A stretch of DNA of 64,000 nucleotides from Cryobacterium tepidiphilum (GTDB lineage: Bacteria > Actinomycetota > Actinomycetes > Actinomycetales > Microbacteriaceae). The stretch lies in NCBI RefSeq assembly GCF_003716325.1, contig NZ_RDSR01000008.1, forward strand, positions 1-64,000. The letters run 5' to 3'. The notes beneath the pieces are model-generated. The model was not told the DNA's origin. It searched no databases and worked only from the letters and a program-made list of their open reading frames with translations. Each line of letters begins with the position of its first letter. The stretch's first letter is position 1. Positions 35,822-45,367 of the stretch are shown in pieces. The position numbers and the translations under genes were made by a program.

Positions 35822-36673
35822 ATGAAGTACGGACTGCATCTGCCGAACTTCGGTCCATTCGGTGATGCACGTGTCCTCGCGGACTTGGCCGTGGCCGCGG
35901 AGGGCGCGGGATGGGACGGGTTCTTCCTCTGGGACCACCTTCTCTTCTGCGATCTCGATAAGAATCCGCACGTCGATCCATGGGTGGCGCTCACTGCGGT
36001 CGCTGCGGGCACGAAGCGCATCACGATCGGAACCCTTGTCACTCCGCTCGCGCGGAGGCGACCGTGGGAACTCGCCCGGCAGACGGTGTCGCTGCAGAAC
36101 TTTTCCAGCGGCAGATTGGTTCTTGGCGTCGGGCTGGGCGAGCCGACTGAGTGGGACTTCCGCTTCTTCGGTGACCCCACCGATGCGAAGACGCGCGCCG
36201 AGATGCTGGATGAGGGGCTGGAGATCCTCACCGGCCTATGGTCCGGCGAACAGTTCGCGTTCCGAGGCCAGTATTACAACCTCGAGCCGATGACCTTCCT
36301 TCCGCGACCAGTCACGCCCATTCCTATCTGGGTGGGCGGCCAGGCGAGCAATCGGCGGTCGTTGCGTCGGGCGGCCCGCTATCAGGGCATGGTGCCGATG
36401 CAGGATGCGGACGATCGTGTCACCGATCTCCGCCGAGCCGTGGATTACGTGGACGCTCACCGTCTCTCGGACGAGCCGTTCGACGTCGTGGTCAGCGGGC
36501 ACACCGAGAACGACCCCCACTCGGCTCGAACCGTACGTAGCTATGAGGGCATTGCCACCTGGTGGCTCGAAGACCTCAGCCCGCTCAGATTCGGCGTCGA
36601 TTGGCTCGCTCTCGCTGACCCGTGGGACACGGAGGCGCTCACCGCCAGAATCCTCGCCGGACCCGCCCGTTAG
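35822..36673 (+). CDS. luciferase-like (LLM-class) flavin or F420-dependent oxidoreductase
   Basis: This 283-residue TIM-barrel enzyme has the LLM opening YGLHLPNFGPFGDARVLADL, WDHLLFCD, TLVTPLARRRPWELARQT and the late PIPIWVGGQA. Actinobacterial members of this type often use F420. Substrate not known. The ATG follows GAGGAGG. It is a single gene between the HNH gene and an apparently accessory block. Confidence 0.87.
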   Translation: MKYGLHLPNFGPFGDARVLADLAVAAEGAGWDGFFLWDHLLFCDLDKNPHVDPWVALTAVAAGTKRITIGTLVTPLARRRPWELARQTVSLQNFSSGRLVLGVGLGEPTEWDFRFFGDPTDAKTRAEMLDEGLEILTGLWSGEQFAFRGQYYNLEPMTFLPRPVTPIPIWVGGQASNRRSLRRAARYQGMVPMQDADDRVTDLRRAVDYVDAHRLSDEPFDVVVSGHTENDPHSARTVRSYEGIATWWLEDLSPLRFGVDWLALADPWDTEALTARILAGPAR

Positions 36674-36739
36674 GGATCGCTTGCCGGCGCTGCTTCCTCG
36701 GAAGGGAGTGATCCGCCGCCCGTGAGGTGCCGCCTGACG

Positions 36740-36774
36740 AACTAGTCCGGACAAATTGCCAACTCCGGATACGC
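36740..36774. repeat. left member of an imperfect direct repeat bracketing an accessory block
   Basis: CTAGTCCGGACAA followed by ATTGCC and ACTCCGGATACGCC resembles 40293-40330 on the same strand (TTGTCCGGACTAG, ATGGCG, AGTCCGGAATAGCC). The 13-mer itself is also an exact inverted match to 40296-40308. The intergenic stretch 36674-36964 (291 bp) holds nothing else except several ATGGTN words and the ribosome site of the next gene. Confidence 0.35.
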
Positions 36775-36964
36775 CGAATCGTGCGGAAGCCGTGTTGAGC
36801 CGCGCGCGATAACCGACATTGACAGCTTACGAAAAAGTGATGGACCACGGCCGCTCGTAATGGTAGAGCGAGATTGCTCGATATGGTGGACTGATTCCGC
36901 TCAAAATGGTATCTTTGGCGGCCTCAAGGTGGTGTACTAGTCACAATGCGGGAGGTTCATCACA

Positions 36965-38236
36965 GTGGAAGGCTACAAGAGACGGATCATCGATGACGCA
37001 ATCGACGAGCTCTTCCCTTCGTTCGCTGCAATCTCCATCGATGGGGCTCGCGCAATCGGGAAGACCTCGACTGGGAGGCAGCGAGCGAAGACGATTCTCG
37101 ACTTGGACCTCCCCGAGATGCGGGAGTTGGTCCAAGCGGACCCTAAGTACTTGAGCAGAGTAGACACCCCCGTCCTCGTCGATGAATGGCAAAATGTTCC
37201 CGAGGTGTGGGACCGTGTTCGCCGCCTTGTCGACAGTAATTCGACCGGCGAACAGTTCATCCTGGCCGGCAGCGCCGCACCAGTTGGAGCGCACCTCCAC
37301 TCTGGCGCTGGCCGCATCATCAGATTCCGGATGCGACCTCTCTCCATTGCGGAACGCAACTTGGCGGCGCCCACCGTCCGCCTCCGCGATCTGCTCAGCG
37401 CAGACATACCTGACATCCAGGGCTCCAGCGACGTCGAGCTGCGTGACTACGTCCGCGAAATCGTCGCCTCGGGATTCCCTCAGCCCCGACAGATGAACGA
37501 TCGTGCCCGCGGGATTTGGCTGGATGACTACATCGAGCGAGTCATCACTCACGACTTCACCGAACAGGGGCACCGCATCCGCCAGCCTGAACTATTGCGT
37601 GGTTGGCTGAGGGGTTACGCCTCGGCTACCGCCTCGGCAACGACGTTCGCGAAGATCGGCGCCAGTCTCGACCCAGGTGCACCAACAGGCCCGACAAAGA
37701 AGACGTCGATCGCTTATCGTGACGTCCTCAGCAGCCTCTACTTGCTTGACCAAGTCGATGCCTGGTCGCCCAGTCAGAAGCTTCTTTCACGAGCCGCCCT
37801 CGCGCCGAAGCATTTTCTCGCCGATCCCGCACTCGCCGCGCGCCTCCTCAACCTCAACGAGGTCAAACTGATGTCCGCCGCCCAACCTGCGATCAACAAC
37901 GGGGACCGCACTCATCTCGGCGACTTCTTCGAAGCACTCGTCGCCCTCAGCCTCCAGACCTATGCGCAGGCGAATGACGCGCAGGTGTCTCACTTCCGCG
38001 ACCATGATGGCCGGCACGAGATTGACTTCATCATCCACCGAGGACACGGAGAAGCGGTCGGTGTTGAAGTCAAACTCAAATCCGCGATCACCGACCATGA
38101 TGTTCGCCACCTGCGCTGGCTGAAGGAGTCGCTCCCTGACCAAATCGTCGACCTCGTCGTCATCAACACGGGCGCGCACGCCTATCGTCGACAGGATGGC
38201 GTGGCGGTCGTCCCGCTCGCGTTGCTCACCGCCTGA
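36965..38236 (+). CDS. ATPase with AAA_14 and DUF4143 domains
   Basis: This 423-residue protein has a P-loop GARAIGKT (about 27-34), Walker B VLVDEWQN (about 70-77) and a following AAA_14 core. The DUF4143 C-terminal half contains HEIDFIIHRG and GVEVKLK, like a PD-(D/E)xK nuclease core. Proteins of this type are scattered, often in accessory DNA, and their targets are unknown. The GTG start follows GGGAGG. The base composition is lower in GC than the neighbours, and no partner gene is adjacent, so horizontal transfer is plausible. Confidence 0.87.
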   Translation: MEGYKRRIIDDAIDELFPSFAAISIDGARAIGKTSTGRQRAKTILDLDLPEMRELVQADPKYLSRVDTPVLVDEWQNVPEVWDRVRRLVDSNSTGEQFILAGSAAPVGAHLHSGAGRIIRFRMRPLSIAERNLAAPTVRLRDLLSADIPDIQGSSDVELRDYVREIVASGFPQPRQMNDRARGIWLDDYIERVITHDFTEQGHRIRQPELLRGWLRGYASATASATTFAKIGASLDPGAPTGPTKKTSIAYRDVLSSLYLLDQVDAWSPSQKLLSRAALAPKHFLADPALAARLLNLNEVKLMSAAQPAINNGDRTHLGDFFEALVALSLQTYAQANDAQVSHFRDHDGRHEIDFIIHRGHGEAVGVEVKLKSAITDHDVRHLRWLKESLPDQIVDLVVINTGAHAYRRQDGVAVVPLALLTA

Positions 38237-38315
38237 AGGACGTTCACTGGACGCATAGAGGGGTGGACCCGCTCACCTCGACGCTCTGCTCGAACTGCCC
38301 CCAGAAGGGGAACCT

Positions 38316-38492
38316 TCACGCAGGCGCATCCCCGACCCCACTTCGTGCTTCACTCGAATCACGCTTTCTTTCTTGCGTTCGGAGTGCGCGCGAACTTCCA
38401 AAACCCGTAACGGCGAGGCACAGGCCAACGAACAGGTTGATATAGGTCGCGATGTTCCTCGGCTCGAAAAGAAGGAAAACAATATCGGCCAT
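38316..38492 (-). CDS. possible small membrane protein
   Basis: This 58-residue open frame begins MADIVFLLFEPRNIATYINL and has one hydrophobic helix (about 17-33, INLFVGLCLAVTGFGSS). A weak GAGAG ribosome site lies 7 nt upstream. No family is recognised. The rest of the gap between the DUF4143 ATPase and the GntR gene (38237-38620, 384 bp) shows nothing else. Confidence 0.3.
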   Translation of the reverse strand: MADIVFLLFEPRNIATYINLFVGLCLAVTGFGSSRALRTQERKRDSSEARSGVGDAPA

Positions 38493-38620
38493 CACCCGCT
38501 CTCGGTGGAGGTTTACCCTGCTCTCGACACACGGCGACACTTGCCAGGTCTCCCGTAAGTCGAACCTTCAGCGCAACGGGAGACGGAACGCGATCGACAA
38601 GCAGGTCAGTTAGCGATCGT

Positions 38621-39013
38621 TCAGCGTGCATTGAATGTTTCCGGTGTTTCAGATTGGACTTCCTGCTGCGGCCAGATTGCTCTGAGGATACGGATCGTGT
38701 CAGCCAGACTGGTGCCGGCGCGTGTACTGGTGTCGACGAGCTGACGGGCGGCTTCCAATACCGATCGCGGGGTTGTCGCTGCACTCCGGCTGATACGGGT
38801 TCCTCCGCCGGTGCGGGTGACGAGGTAGCCTTCGGCTTCGAGCGTTTTGTATGCCTTTGCAACGGTGCCGGGGGCGACGCCGAGGTCCTTGGCGAGCTGG
38901 CGAACCGAGGGAAGGCGCTCGTCGCCTGCGAGTCGCCCGGACGCGACCAGCCCACGGATTTGATCGCGGATCTGCTCCGCTGGCGGGGCGGAGCCTGACA
39001 GGGCGATGATCAT
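38621..39013 (-). CDS. GntR-family regulator (YtrA-like short form)
   Basis: This 130-residue protein has a GntR winged helix at about 8-75 (AEQIRDQIRGLVASGRLAGDERLPSVRQLAKDL in pieces, then APGTVAKAYKTLEAEGYLVTR) and a short C-terminal helical tail without a ligand domain, as in YtrA-type regulators of membrane or ABC-transporter operons. The start overlaps the stop of the upstream membrane protein gene (ATGA). It may control that gene from 39957-39990. Confidence 0.88.
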   Translation of the reverse strand: MIIALSGSAPPAEQIRDQIRGLVASGRLAGDERLPSVRQLAKDLGVAPGTVAKAYKTLEAEGYLVTRTGGGTRISRSAATTPRSVLEAARQLVDTSTRAGTSLADTIRILRAIWPQQEVQSETPETFNAR

Positions 39014-39927
39014 GAGTTGATGGTGGCGGGAGCCCGTCGCCACGACGGGATCGCGGACAGTGCGACAGCTACCCACAGCGCGAACCCGAGCACGGCGGCA
39101 AGGCGGGATGCCCCGACGAGCGCCGGCTCGAGCGCCGCAAAGGTCGTCCAGAACGTCACGCCTCCCTCAGAGGTCGAGAACATGGATCGCACCGATGCGG
39201 TCCCGGCGAGCGAACCGAGGATGAGCCCGAAGTGCACCAGAAGCGCACCTGTTCCGACCAGGAGGACGTTGCGTGTGCGGACGGTTCGCGTGTGCACGGC
39301 TCGTTCTTGGTTGTGGTCCAGTGCGGGCCGAGCGATGAGGAACAGGTCGAGGATGGCGATCACGATCATGGCGCCCGTGAGGATCAGACACGGCAGGGAG
39401 TTGAACCACCCGTAGATGCTGGTGCCCATGCCCCGTTCCCCGCCGAGGTCCACGAAGTACATTGTGTAGCGCCCTGTGGTGGGGTCGGGCTGGGAGGCGG
39501 CGCCAGCCGTGACGGAGACGATGAGGACGAGCGCAAGGATCAGGGCAGGAGCGACGAACCACCACCCACGCGAGAAACTAACCGGCGTCCGGGGTGTGAG
39601 CTCGGCAGCGCCCCGTCCGCTTCGAGCTCGGACCGGGAATGCGAGGAGCACCAGGCCAAGGATCCCGAGCGACAGCGGGATTGTGAACCGGTAGTCCCGG
39701 TACCATTCCCAGATCACAGTCGGCAAATCGAGCTGTAACGACAGCGGCCCGTCGATCAGACGCACGGCGACCCCGCCAAACACAAGAAAAAGTCCTGCGG
39801 CTAAAGCAAACGCGCTTACGCTTCCGCCTGGTAGTCCCTGCTTGCGCTTCCGAATTAGCCACCATGCTAACGCGAGAATGATGCCCGCGAACACCGGACC
39901 CAGCACTAGGAAGTACAACCAAACCAT
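39010..39927 (-). CDS. integral membrane protein cotranscribed with a GntR regulator
   Basis: This 305-residue protein has about seven transmembrane helices and no recognised family. Helices are near 4-26, 40-60, 80-100, 125-150, 185-208, 230-255 and 270-290. The ATG at 39927 follows GAGGGG; the open frame starts a little earlier. It is followed by, and overlaps, the GntR gene. Pairing with a YtrA-like regulator suggests an envelope-stress or export role, which is inference. Confidence 0.75.
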   Translation of the reverse strand: MVWLYFLVLGPVFAGIILALAWWLIRKRKQGLPGGSVSAFALAAGLFLVFGGVAVRLIDGPLSLQLDLPTVIWEWYRDYRFTIPLSLGILGLVLLAFPVRARSGRGAAELTPRTPVSFSRGWWFVAPALILALVLIVSVTAGAASQPDPTTGRYTMYFVDLGGERGMGTSIYGWFNSLPCLILTGAMIVIAILDLFLIARPALDHNQERAVHTRTVRTRNVLLVGTGALLVHFGLILGSLAGTASVRSMFSTSEGGVTFWTTFAALEPALVGASRLAAVLGFALWVAVALSAIPSWRRAPATINS

Positions 39928-39956
39928 CACTACAACCCCTCGTCCTTGTACCACCC

Positions 39957-39997
39957 AAACAGTACACTAAATGTATCAGTCGATTGCCACAAACGAT
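39957..39997 (-). promoter_or_regulatory. promoter of the membrane protein/GntR operon
   Basis: On the minus strand TTGTGG, a 17-bp spacer and TAGTGT lie just before the gene. The nearby GTAC-N10-GTAC (around 39949-39966) could be part of an operator for the GntR protein. Exact coordinates are approximate. The stretch 39998-40292 has no gene-like frame that I accept. Confidence 0.45.
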
Positions 39998-40292
39998 GCC
40001 CTCGAGGGCTGGAGCGAGCTCCCATTCACGCACGATGGTCTGAAACGGTGTGCCGGTTCGCAGTGCAGATCCGGCGTCGTCTGATGAGCAGGCGTCGGCC
40101 ATCCCCTGCAGCCAGACCCGTTCCCGCCGAGCATCTGTAAGCCCGGCCTCAACGGGGAAGGTCCGTTCAGTAACTGAGCTCCTGGAAGCCACGAGCGGAG
40201 GCAAGCCCGTCAGACCTGCCCGTTGAGCCGGGTCAACTGCATATGCCCGGCTGATGTCCCAAATAGCGCAAGGCGTGACGACGGATGGGTTC

Positions 40293-40330
40293 CGCTTGTC
40301 CGGACTAGATGGCGAGAGTCCGGAATAGCC
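40293..40330. repeat. right member of the imperfect direct repeat, next to tRNA-Arg
   Basis: This copy (TTGTCCGGACTAG, ATGGCG, AGTCCGGAATAGCC) ends 18 bp before the tRNA 3' end. It includes the inverted arms TCCGGACT (40299-40306) and AGTCCGGA (40317-40324), which could instead form a weak terminator for the tRNA transcript. Confidence 0.35.
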
Positions 40331-40347
40331 TGGCACGTGACAGAAGG

Positions 40348-40419
40348 TGCCCCCAGCAAGATTCGAACTTGCGCCCCTGCCTCCGGAGGGCAGTGCTCTA
40401 TCCCCTGAGCTATGGGGGC
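40348..40419 (-). tRNA. tRNA-Arg (anticodon CCG)
   Basis: The minus strand folds into a complete cloverleaf: acceptor GCCCCCA with TGGGGGC, D-stem GCTC/GAGC, anticodon stem CTGCC/GGCAG with loop CTCCGGA (anticodon CCG, reading CGG), T-arm GCAAG-TTCGAAT-CTTGC and discriminator A followed by CC in the genome. The mature length is 72 nt before CCA. argS begins about 770 bp away on the other strand. Its 3' end faces the accessory block at 36.7-40.3 kb. Confidence 0.95.
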
Positions 40420-40471
40420 CAGGGCGGGAACTACGTTACCAGTTGCCGAGCGCCCGCGTTGCGCGACCGGA

Positions 40472-41143
40472 TCAGCCGAGGTTCGACTGGATCATGTCGA
40501 TCAGCTTCTGCGCATCGCCCGGTTCGTAGAAGACAACGGATGACGTGACCACCCAGTACGTGCCGAAGAATACCTGCACGGTGCCGGTCTCGCCCGACTT
40601 GGAGAAGTAGGCCTCCACCTCAGGCGGGGTGCCATACGTCGGCACCGCCTTGCCGGAGGCGGCGGCCTTGTTCTTCAGGTCTTCCAGGGCGTCGTCGGTG
40701 GGCGTCGCCACCGAGACCTCGAGCAGCGCTCGGCTGCTCTGGTTCATCCAACCGCACGCCACACCGCCATATGCGGGAGCCGTGGCGACGACGCCGGTCG
40801 GCTGGTAGTCGGGGGCGGTCCCGAAGTTGGGATTGAACGCGTAGATGTCGTCGGGGCTGAGCACGTCATCGCAGCCGAGCCCGACCGGGTCGCCGGAGGG
40901 CGTGGGCGTCGGAGTCGGCGTCGCCGCGGGCGTCGGCTCCGGCGCATCCGTTGGCGATGGCGTCGCACCGGCCGTCGCAGCAGCGTCCGGCGCGGGCGTC
41001 GACGAATTCGTGGTCGACGCGCTCGGCGTGAGCGAGTCGGCGGAGCATCCGGTGAGCGTGATCAGGGCCACGGCCCCGGTGACGGCCAGCCCGGTGAAAA
41101 GGCGGGGGAAGCGGTCGCGGCGGGGCAATGGTGAGTGTGGCAC
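40472..41143 (-). CDS. putative lipoprotein
   Basis: This 223-residue exported protein has a signal peptide with lipobox LTGC (about Cys33). A long Pro/Thr/Ala-rich linker with [11 protein letters not shown] (about 40-85) is followed by a globular domain (about 88-223) with two Cys (LGCDD and VACGW) that may form a disulfide. No family is recognised. It is divergent from argS, with about 40 bp between starts. Confidence 0.8.
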   Translation of the reverse strand: MPHSPLPRRDRFPRLFTGLAVTGAVALITLTGCSADSLTPSASTTNSSTPAPDAAATAGATPSPTDAPEPTPAATPTPTPTPSGDPVGLGCDDVLSPDDIYAFNPNFGTAPDYQPTGVVATAPAYGGVACGWMNQSSRALLEVSVATPTDDALEDLKNKAAASGKAVPTYGTPPEVEAYFSKSGETGTVQVFFGTYWVVTSSVVFYEPGDAQKLIDMIQSNLG

Positions 41144-41146
41144 GCG

Positions 41147-41184
41147 ATGACCCTATCAAGTCGGCGACGATAGGATTGCTGGTT
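41147..41184 (+). promoter_or_regulatory. probable leaderless promoter of argS
   Basis: The -35-like ATGACC (41147-41152), an 18-bp spacer and -10 TAGGAT (41171-41176) place the start within one or two bases of the GTG at 41185. No Shine-Dalgarno sequence precedes it. Confidence 0.55.
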
Positions 41185-42897
41185 GTGACCCCCGCTGAAC
41201 TTTCCCAGTCTTTGTTCGAGCTCGTGACCACGCTCGTCGAGCGTCGGCGCGCCGGCGCGAGCGATGACTCCCGCGGAGAGTCCGACGAAGCGAACGCACC
41301 TGTGCCCGACCTGGCGCTCGCGCTCTCCGACGTCACGCTGGAGCGTCCGAAGAACCGTGATCACGGCGACTGGGCGTCAAGCATCTCGATGAAGATCGCC
41401 AAACCGCTCCGGGCGAACCCGCGTGACATCGCCACCCAGCTCGCCGAGGGGCTGCAGGAGATCGACGGCGTCGCATCCGTCGAGGTCGCCGGTCCCGGCT
41501 TCATCAACATCCGGCTCGAGGCGGCGGCCGCCGGCGCCCTCGCCAAGACCATCGTCGAGTCGGGAAGCGACTACGGCAATGGGCACCTCTACGACGGCCT
41601 CAAGATCAACCTCGAATTCGTCTCGGCCAACCCCACCGGTCCCATCCACATGGGCGGCGTTCGCTGGGCCGCGGTCGGAGACAGCCTCGCCCGCGTGCTG
41701 AAGGCCGAGGGGGCGGATGTCACGCGCGAGTACTACTTCAACGATCACGGTTCGCAAATCGACCGTTTCGCGCGTAGCGTCCTCGCCAGTTACCTGGGGG
41801 AGCCCACGCCCGACGACGGCTACGGCGGCGCGTACATCGCCGACATCGCCCGCAAGGTGGTCGACATCTACGACGGCGACCTCGCCGCCCTGCCGCGTGA
41901 CGAACAGCAGGAGGTCTTCCGCTCCATCGGAGTGGACCTGATGTTCACCGAGATCAAGGAGAAGCTGCACGGTTTCGGTGTCGACTTCGACGTCTACTTC
42001 CACGAGGATTCCCTGCACGAGTCCGGCGCTGTCGGGCGCGCCGTGGAGCGGCTGCGCGAGCAGGGGCACATCTTCGAGGCGGAGGGCGCCATCTGGCTGC
42101 GCACCACGACCTTCGGCGATGACCGCGACCGCGTCGTCATCCGCTCGAACGGCGAACCCGCCTACATCTCGGGCGACATCGGCTACTACCTCGACAAGCG
42201 CGAGCGCGGCTTCGAGCAGAACCTCATCATGCTGGGCGCCGACCACCACGGTTACATCGGCCGCATGATGGCCATGGTCGAGGCGTTCGGCGACGAGCCG
42301 GGCGTCAACCTGCAGATCCTCATCGGCCAGATGGTCAACCTGGTGCGCGACGGGGAACCGGTGCGCATGAGCAAGCGGGCCGGCACGATTGTGACGCTCG
42401 ACGACCTCGTCGACGCCGTCGGCGTGGATGCCGGCCGGTATGCCCTCGTGCGCTCCAGCAGCGACTCGCAGCTCGATATCGACCTCGACCTGTGGGGCAA
42501 GCGCACCAACGACAACCCCGTCTTCTACGTGCAGTACGCGCACGCCCGCACCTGCTCCGTGGCGCGCAACTCCGCCGCCTCCGGCGTCGACCGCAGCGCG
42601 TTCGCGCCCGAGCTGCTCACCCACGACACCGAGTCCGCACTCCTCGGGGTGCTGCAGGAGTTCCCACGCGTGGTGGCGCAGGCCGCCGAGCTGCGGGAGC
42701 CCCACCGCGTGGCGCGGTACGTCGAAGAAGTCGCCGGCTACTACCACCGCTGGTACGACAACTGCCGGGTCATCCCGCTGGGCGATGAACCGGTCACCGA
42801 CCTGCACCGCACGCGCCTGTGGCTCAACGACGCCACCGGCCAGGTGGTGCGCAACGGCCTCGGGCTGCTCGGAGTGAGTGCCCCAGAACGGATGTGA
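41185..42897 (+). CDS. argS: arginyl-tRNA synthetase
   Basis: This 570-residue class I synthetase attaches arginine to tRNA-Arg. The HIGH-type motif is HMGG in [19 protein letters not shown] (about residue 155), and the KMSKS-type motif is MSKRAGT (about 395). The N-terminal Add1 domain and C-terminal DALR anticodon-binding domain (about 450-570, [10 protein letters not shown] to the end) are present. The start is taken as the GTG at 41185; an upstream in-frame start would add 19 residues. A tRNA-Arg gene lies nearby. It is followed closely by the LmeA-like gene. Confidence 0.95.
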   Translation: MTPAELSQSLFELVTTLVERRRAGASDDSRGESDEANAPVPDLALALSDVTLERPKNRDHGDWASSISMKIAKPLRANPRDIATQLAEGLQEIDGVASVEVAGPGFINIRLEAAAAGALAKTIVESGSDYGNGHLYDGLKINLEFVSANPTGPIHMGGVRWAAVGDSLARVLKAEGADVTREYYFNDHGSQIDRFARSVLASYLGEPTPDDGYGGAYIADIARKVVDIYDGDLAALPRDEQQEVFRSIGVDLMFTEIKEKLHGFGVDFDVYFHEDSLHESGAVGRAVERLREQGHIFEAEGAIWLRTTTFGDDRDRVVIRSNGEPAYISGDIGYYLDKRERGFEQNLIMLGADHHGYIGRMMAMVEAFGDEPGVNLQILIGQMVNLVRDGEPVRMSKRAGTIVTLDDLVDAVGVDAGRYALVRSSSDSQLDIDLDLWGKRTNDNPVFYVQYAHARTCSVARNSAASGVDRSAFAPELLTHDTESALLGVLQEFPRVVAQAAELREPHRVARYVEEVAGYYHRWYDNCRVIPLGDEPVTDLHRTRLWLNDATGQVVRNGLGLLGVSAPERM

Positions 42898-42898
42898 C

Positions 42899-43651
42899 AT
42901 GCCACGCAAGCGCTCCGGACTCAGTGTGCTCGTCATCGCGGGCCTCGCGGTGCTGGGGCTCGTCGCGGTCTATTTCGTCACCGACTTCGTGCTTCGTGGC
43001 TACGCCGAACGGCGCATCCGCCAGGAGATCCAGAGCAGCGTTCCGGCAGCGGTGAGCGGCGACATCAACGTCACCATCGGCGGCATCTCGGTCATCCAGC
43101 AGTACCTCTCCGGCAACTTCGAGCGCATCGACGTGGAGGGGCCGTCGCTCAAGGTCTTCGACGAACCGCTCTCCGTGCACGTCGTCGCGCAGAACGTTCC
43201 GGTGGACCGCGCCAAGACGCTCGGAGCCGTGCACGGCACCGTCGACTTCACCGGGAACACCCTCGAAGCACTCCTGCCTCCGTCGGCGATGGGCGCCCAG
43301 CTCACCTTCGGCGGCGACAGCGTGACGTACACCGGTTCGATCAGCGTGCTCGGGCTCCCCATCGACTACCAGGCGACCGCGACGCCGTCGGTCACCGCCG
43401 ACTCGATCATCCTCACCCCCACCTCGGCCGAATTGGGCACGAGCGTCGGCAGCCTCGACGTTGGCGGCATCGTGCGGCGCATCCTCGGCGAGCAGCCGCT
43501 CCGGCTGTGCGTCGCGAAGTACCTCCCGGAGGGCGTGGAGCTGACCGGCGTGCAGGCGCAGCCGGGCCACGCCCACCTGACGTTCGAGGCCACGGGCCTG
43601 ACACTCGACGGCGACTCGCTCAGCCGCCGCGGGTCTTGCAGCGCGGCCTGA
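42899..43651 (+). CDS. LmeA-family (DUF2993) phospholipid-binding-like protein
   Basis: This 250-residue protein has an N-terminal signal anchor (about 9-30) and a DUF2993 domain (about 35-245: AERRIRQEIQSSV, IGGISVIQQYLSGNFERIDV), the fold of LmeA proteins that bind phospholipid and promote lipomannan elongation in mycobacteria. A role in envelope glycolipid biology is inferred. The ATG lies directly after the argS stop. Confidence 0.85.
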   Translation: MPRKRSGLSVLVIAGLAVLGLVAVYFVTDFVLRGYAERRIRQEIQSSVPAAVSGDINVTIGGISVIQQYLSGNFERIDVEGPSLKVFDEPLSVHVVAQNVPVDRAKTLGAVHGTVDFTGNTLEALLPPSAMGAQLTFGGDSVTYTGSISVLGLPIDYQATATPSVTADSIILTPTSAELGTSVGSLDVGGIVRRILGEQPLRLCVAKYLPEGVELTGVQAQPGHAHLTFEATGLTLDGDSLSRRGSCSAA

Positions 43652-43921
43652 CGCGACGGGGACCGGGGGACCGGCCCGCTTCATTCCGCGCAGTGCATAT
43701 CCCGGTGATTAGGCTGGCAGCGCACCCTGGCCACTCGCAGCCGGCACACCATCCCGCGCCGCTGCCCGTGCCTCTGGTTCGGCGTCCGCAACCCGTGTTC
43801 GCTAGAATCGCGGTACATCGCCCTGTCTGACGGCGACCTCCGTTCACTGGCTTCAGGGACCAATCCGGGTTCGCTCGCCACAGTGAGACACCCACTCGAT
43901 CATCCCGTGAGGTTTTCACCC
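43652..43921. other. intergenic region before lysA
   Basis: This 270-bp region contains a candidate -10, TAGAAT (43803-43808), and a GAGG ribosome site (43908-43911). I see no riboswitch, T-box or conserved hairpin, and no acceptable open frame. Confidence 0.4.
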
Positions 43922-45367
43922 GTGGCCACACCCCCGCCCGCCGGCACTCCGGCCAACCCGCTCGCGCCCGGCTGGCTCCAGGTGCCCGCCGACGCGAACG
44001 CCCTCGACCCCATCCTCTGGCCCGCCGGTGCCCGCCGCACTCCCTCGGGCGAGCTCGAGATCGGCGGCGTGACCGCCGGCTCGCTCACCGCCCGGTTCGG
44101 CACCCCCGTCTACGTCGTCGACGAAGCGGATGCGCGTGGCCGGGCCGCCGGCATCCGCTCGGCTTTCGAGGCGGAGTTCTCCCGCATCGGCACCACCGCC
44201 CGCGTCTACTACGCCGGCAAGGCGTTCCTCTCCACCCAGATCGCGCGGTGGATGGCGGAGGAGGGCCTCGGCATCGACGTCGCCAGCGGGGGAGAGCTCG
44301 CCGTCGCCCTTGCCGCCGGGATCGACCCGGCGAAGCTCGGCTTCCACGGCAACAACAAGTCCGTCGCCGAGATCGATGAGGCCGTGCGGCTCGGCATCGG
44401 CACCATCGTGATCGACAGCGCCATCGAGGTCGACCGCGTGGCCGCAGCGGCCAACCGGCACGGCATGGTGCAGGCCGTGCGGCTGCGCGTGAACAGCGGC
44501 GTGCACGCGCACACCCACGACTATCTCGCCACAGCGCACGAAGACCAGAAGTTCGGCATCGCCCTCGAAGACGCGCCCGCGCTCGTCGCCGCCATCCGCT
44601 CGCACGACGCCTTGCGCTTCCTGGGCCTCCACGGGCACATCGGGTCGCAGATCTTCGGCGCCGACGGCTTCGCCGAGGCCGCCGCGCGGCTCCTCACCGT
44701 GCACGCACAGCTGCTGGAGGGCGGGCCGGTTCCGGAGTTGAACCTCGGCGGCGGCTTCGGCATCGCCTACACGGCCGCCGACTCTCCCACTCCGATCGCC
44801 GAGCTGGCCGCGCAGATCGCCGACAGCGTGGCCGCCGAATGCTCGGCCCGCGGCATCCCGCTGCCGGCCGTGTCGTTCGAGCCGGGGCGCGCCATCATCG
44901 GCCCGGCCGGCGTCACCCTCTACCAGGTGGGCACCACCAAGCCGGTCGCCATCAGCGGCGCGACCCGCCTCTACGTGAGCGTCGACGGGGGAATGAGCGA
45001 CAACGCCCGCCCCGCCCTGTACGGTGCCGACTATTCCGCCCGCGTGGCGAACCGGGTGACGGATGCCGCGCCCGCGCTGGTGCGCGTGGTCGGCAAGCAT
45101 TGCGAGAGCGGCGACATCGTCGTCGACGCCGAATACCTGCCGGGCGACGTGAAGCCCGGCGACGTACTCGCCGTCCCCGCCACCGGCGCCTATTGCTGGG
45201 CGCTGTCCAGCAACTACAACTACCTGGGCCGGCCCCCCGTCGTCGCGGTGAAAGACGGCGAGGCCACGCTGCTCGTGCGCGGCGAGACCATCGCCGACCT
45301 GCTCGCGCGCGACACCGGCGCCGGCGATATCGAACACCACGGCAACCTGAACGGGAGCATTCGATGA
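43922..45367 (+). CDS. lysA: diaminopimelate decarboxylase
   Basis: This 481-residue PLP enzyme makes lysine from meso-diaminopimelate in the last step of the pathway. The PLP Lys is in VYYAGKAFLS (Lys100), the glycine loop is GGGFGIAY (about 280), and the substrate-site Cys is in KHCESGD. The GTG at 43922 follows GAGG. lysA leads a tight lysA-hom-thrC-thrB cluster, so lysine and threonine synthesis are linked on one transcript. Length is somewhat above the usual 420 residues because of an N-terminal extension. Confidence 0.95.
   Translation: MATPPPAGTPANPLAPGWLQVPADANALDPILWPAGARRTPSGELEIGGVTAGSLTARFGTPVYVVDEADARGRAAGIRSAFEAEFSRIGTTARVYYAGKAFLSTQIARWMAEEGLGIDVASGGELAVALAAGIDPAKLGFHGNNKSVAEIDEAVRLGIGTIVIDSAIEVDRVAAAANRHGMVQAVRLRVNSGVHAHTHDYLATAHEDQKFGIALEDAPALVAAIRSHDALRFLGLHGHIGSQIFGADGFAEAAARLLTVHAQLLEGGPVPELNLGGGFGIAYTAADSPTPIAELAAQIADSVAAECSARGIPLPAVSFEPGRAIIGPAGVTLYQVGTTKPVAISGATRLYVSVDGGMSDNARPALYGADYSARVANRVTDAAPALVRVVGKHCESGDIVVDAEYLPGDVKPGDVLAVPATGAYCWALSSNYNYLGRPPVVAVKDGEATLLVRGETIADLLARDTGAGDIEHHGNLNGSIR

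Noticed and set aside
36800-36940. ATGGTN words as replication iterons
   Set aside because: Only four irregularly spaced short words, with no replication gene nearby.
39578-40336. 252-codon minus-strand frame spanning the region left of tRNA-Arg
   Set aside because: It overlaps the coding part of the membrane protein gene in another frame and has no recognisable features.
43652-43921. Lysine or T-box riboswitch before lysA
   Set aside because: No conserved core, T-box sequence or terminator/antiterminator pair was found.
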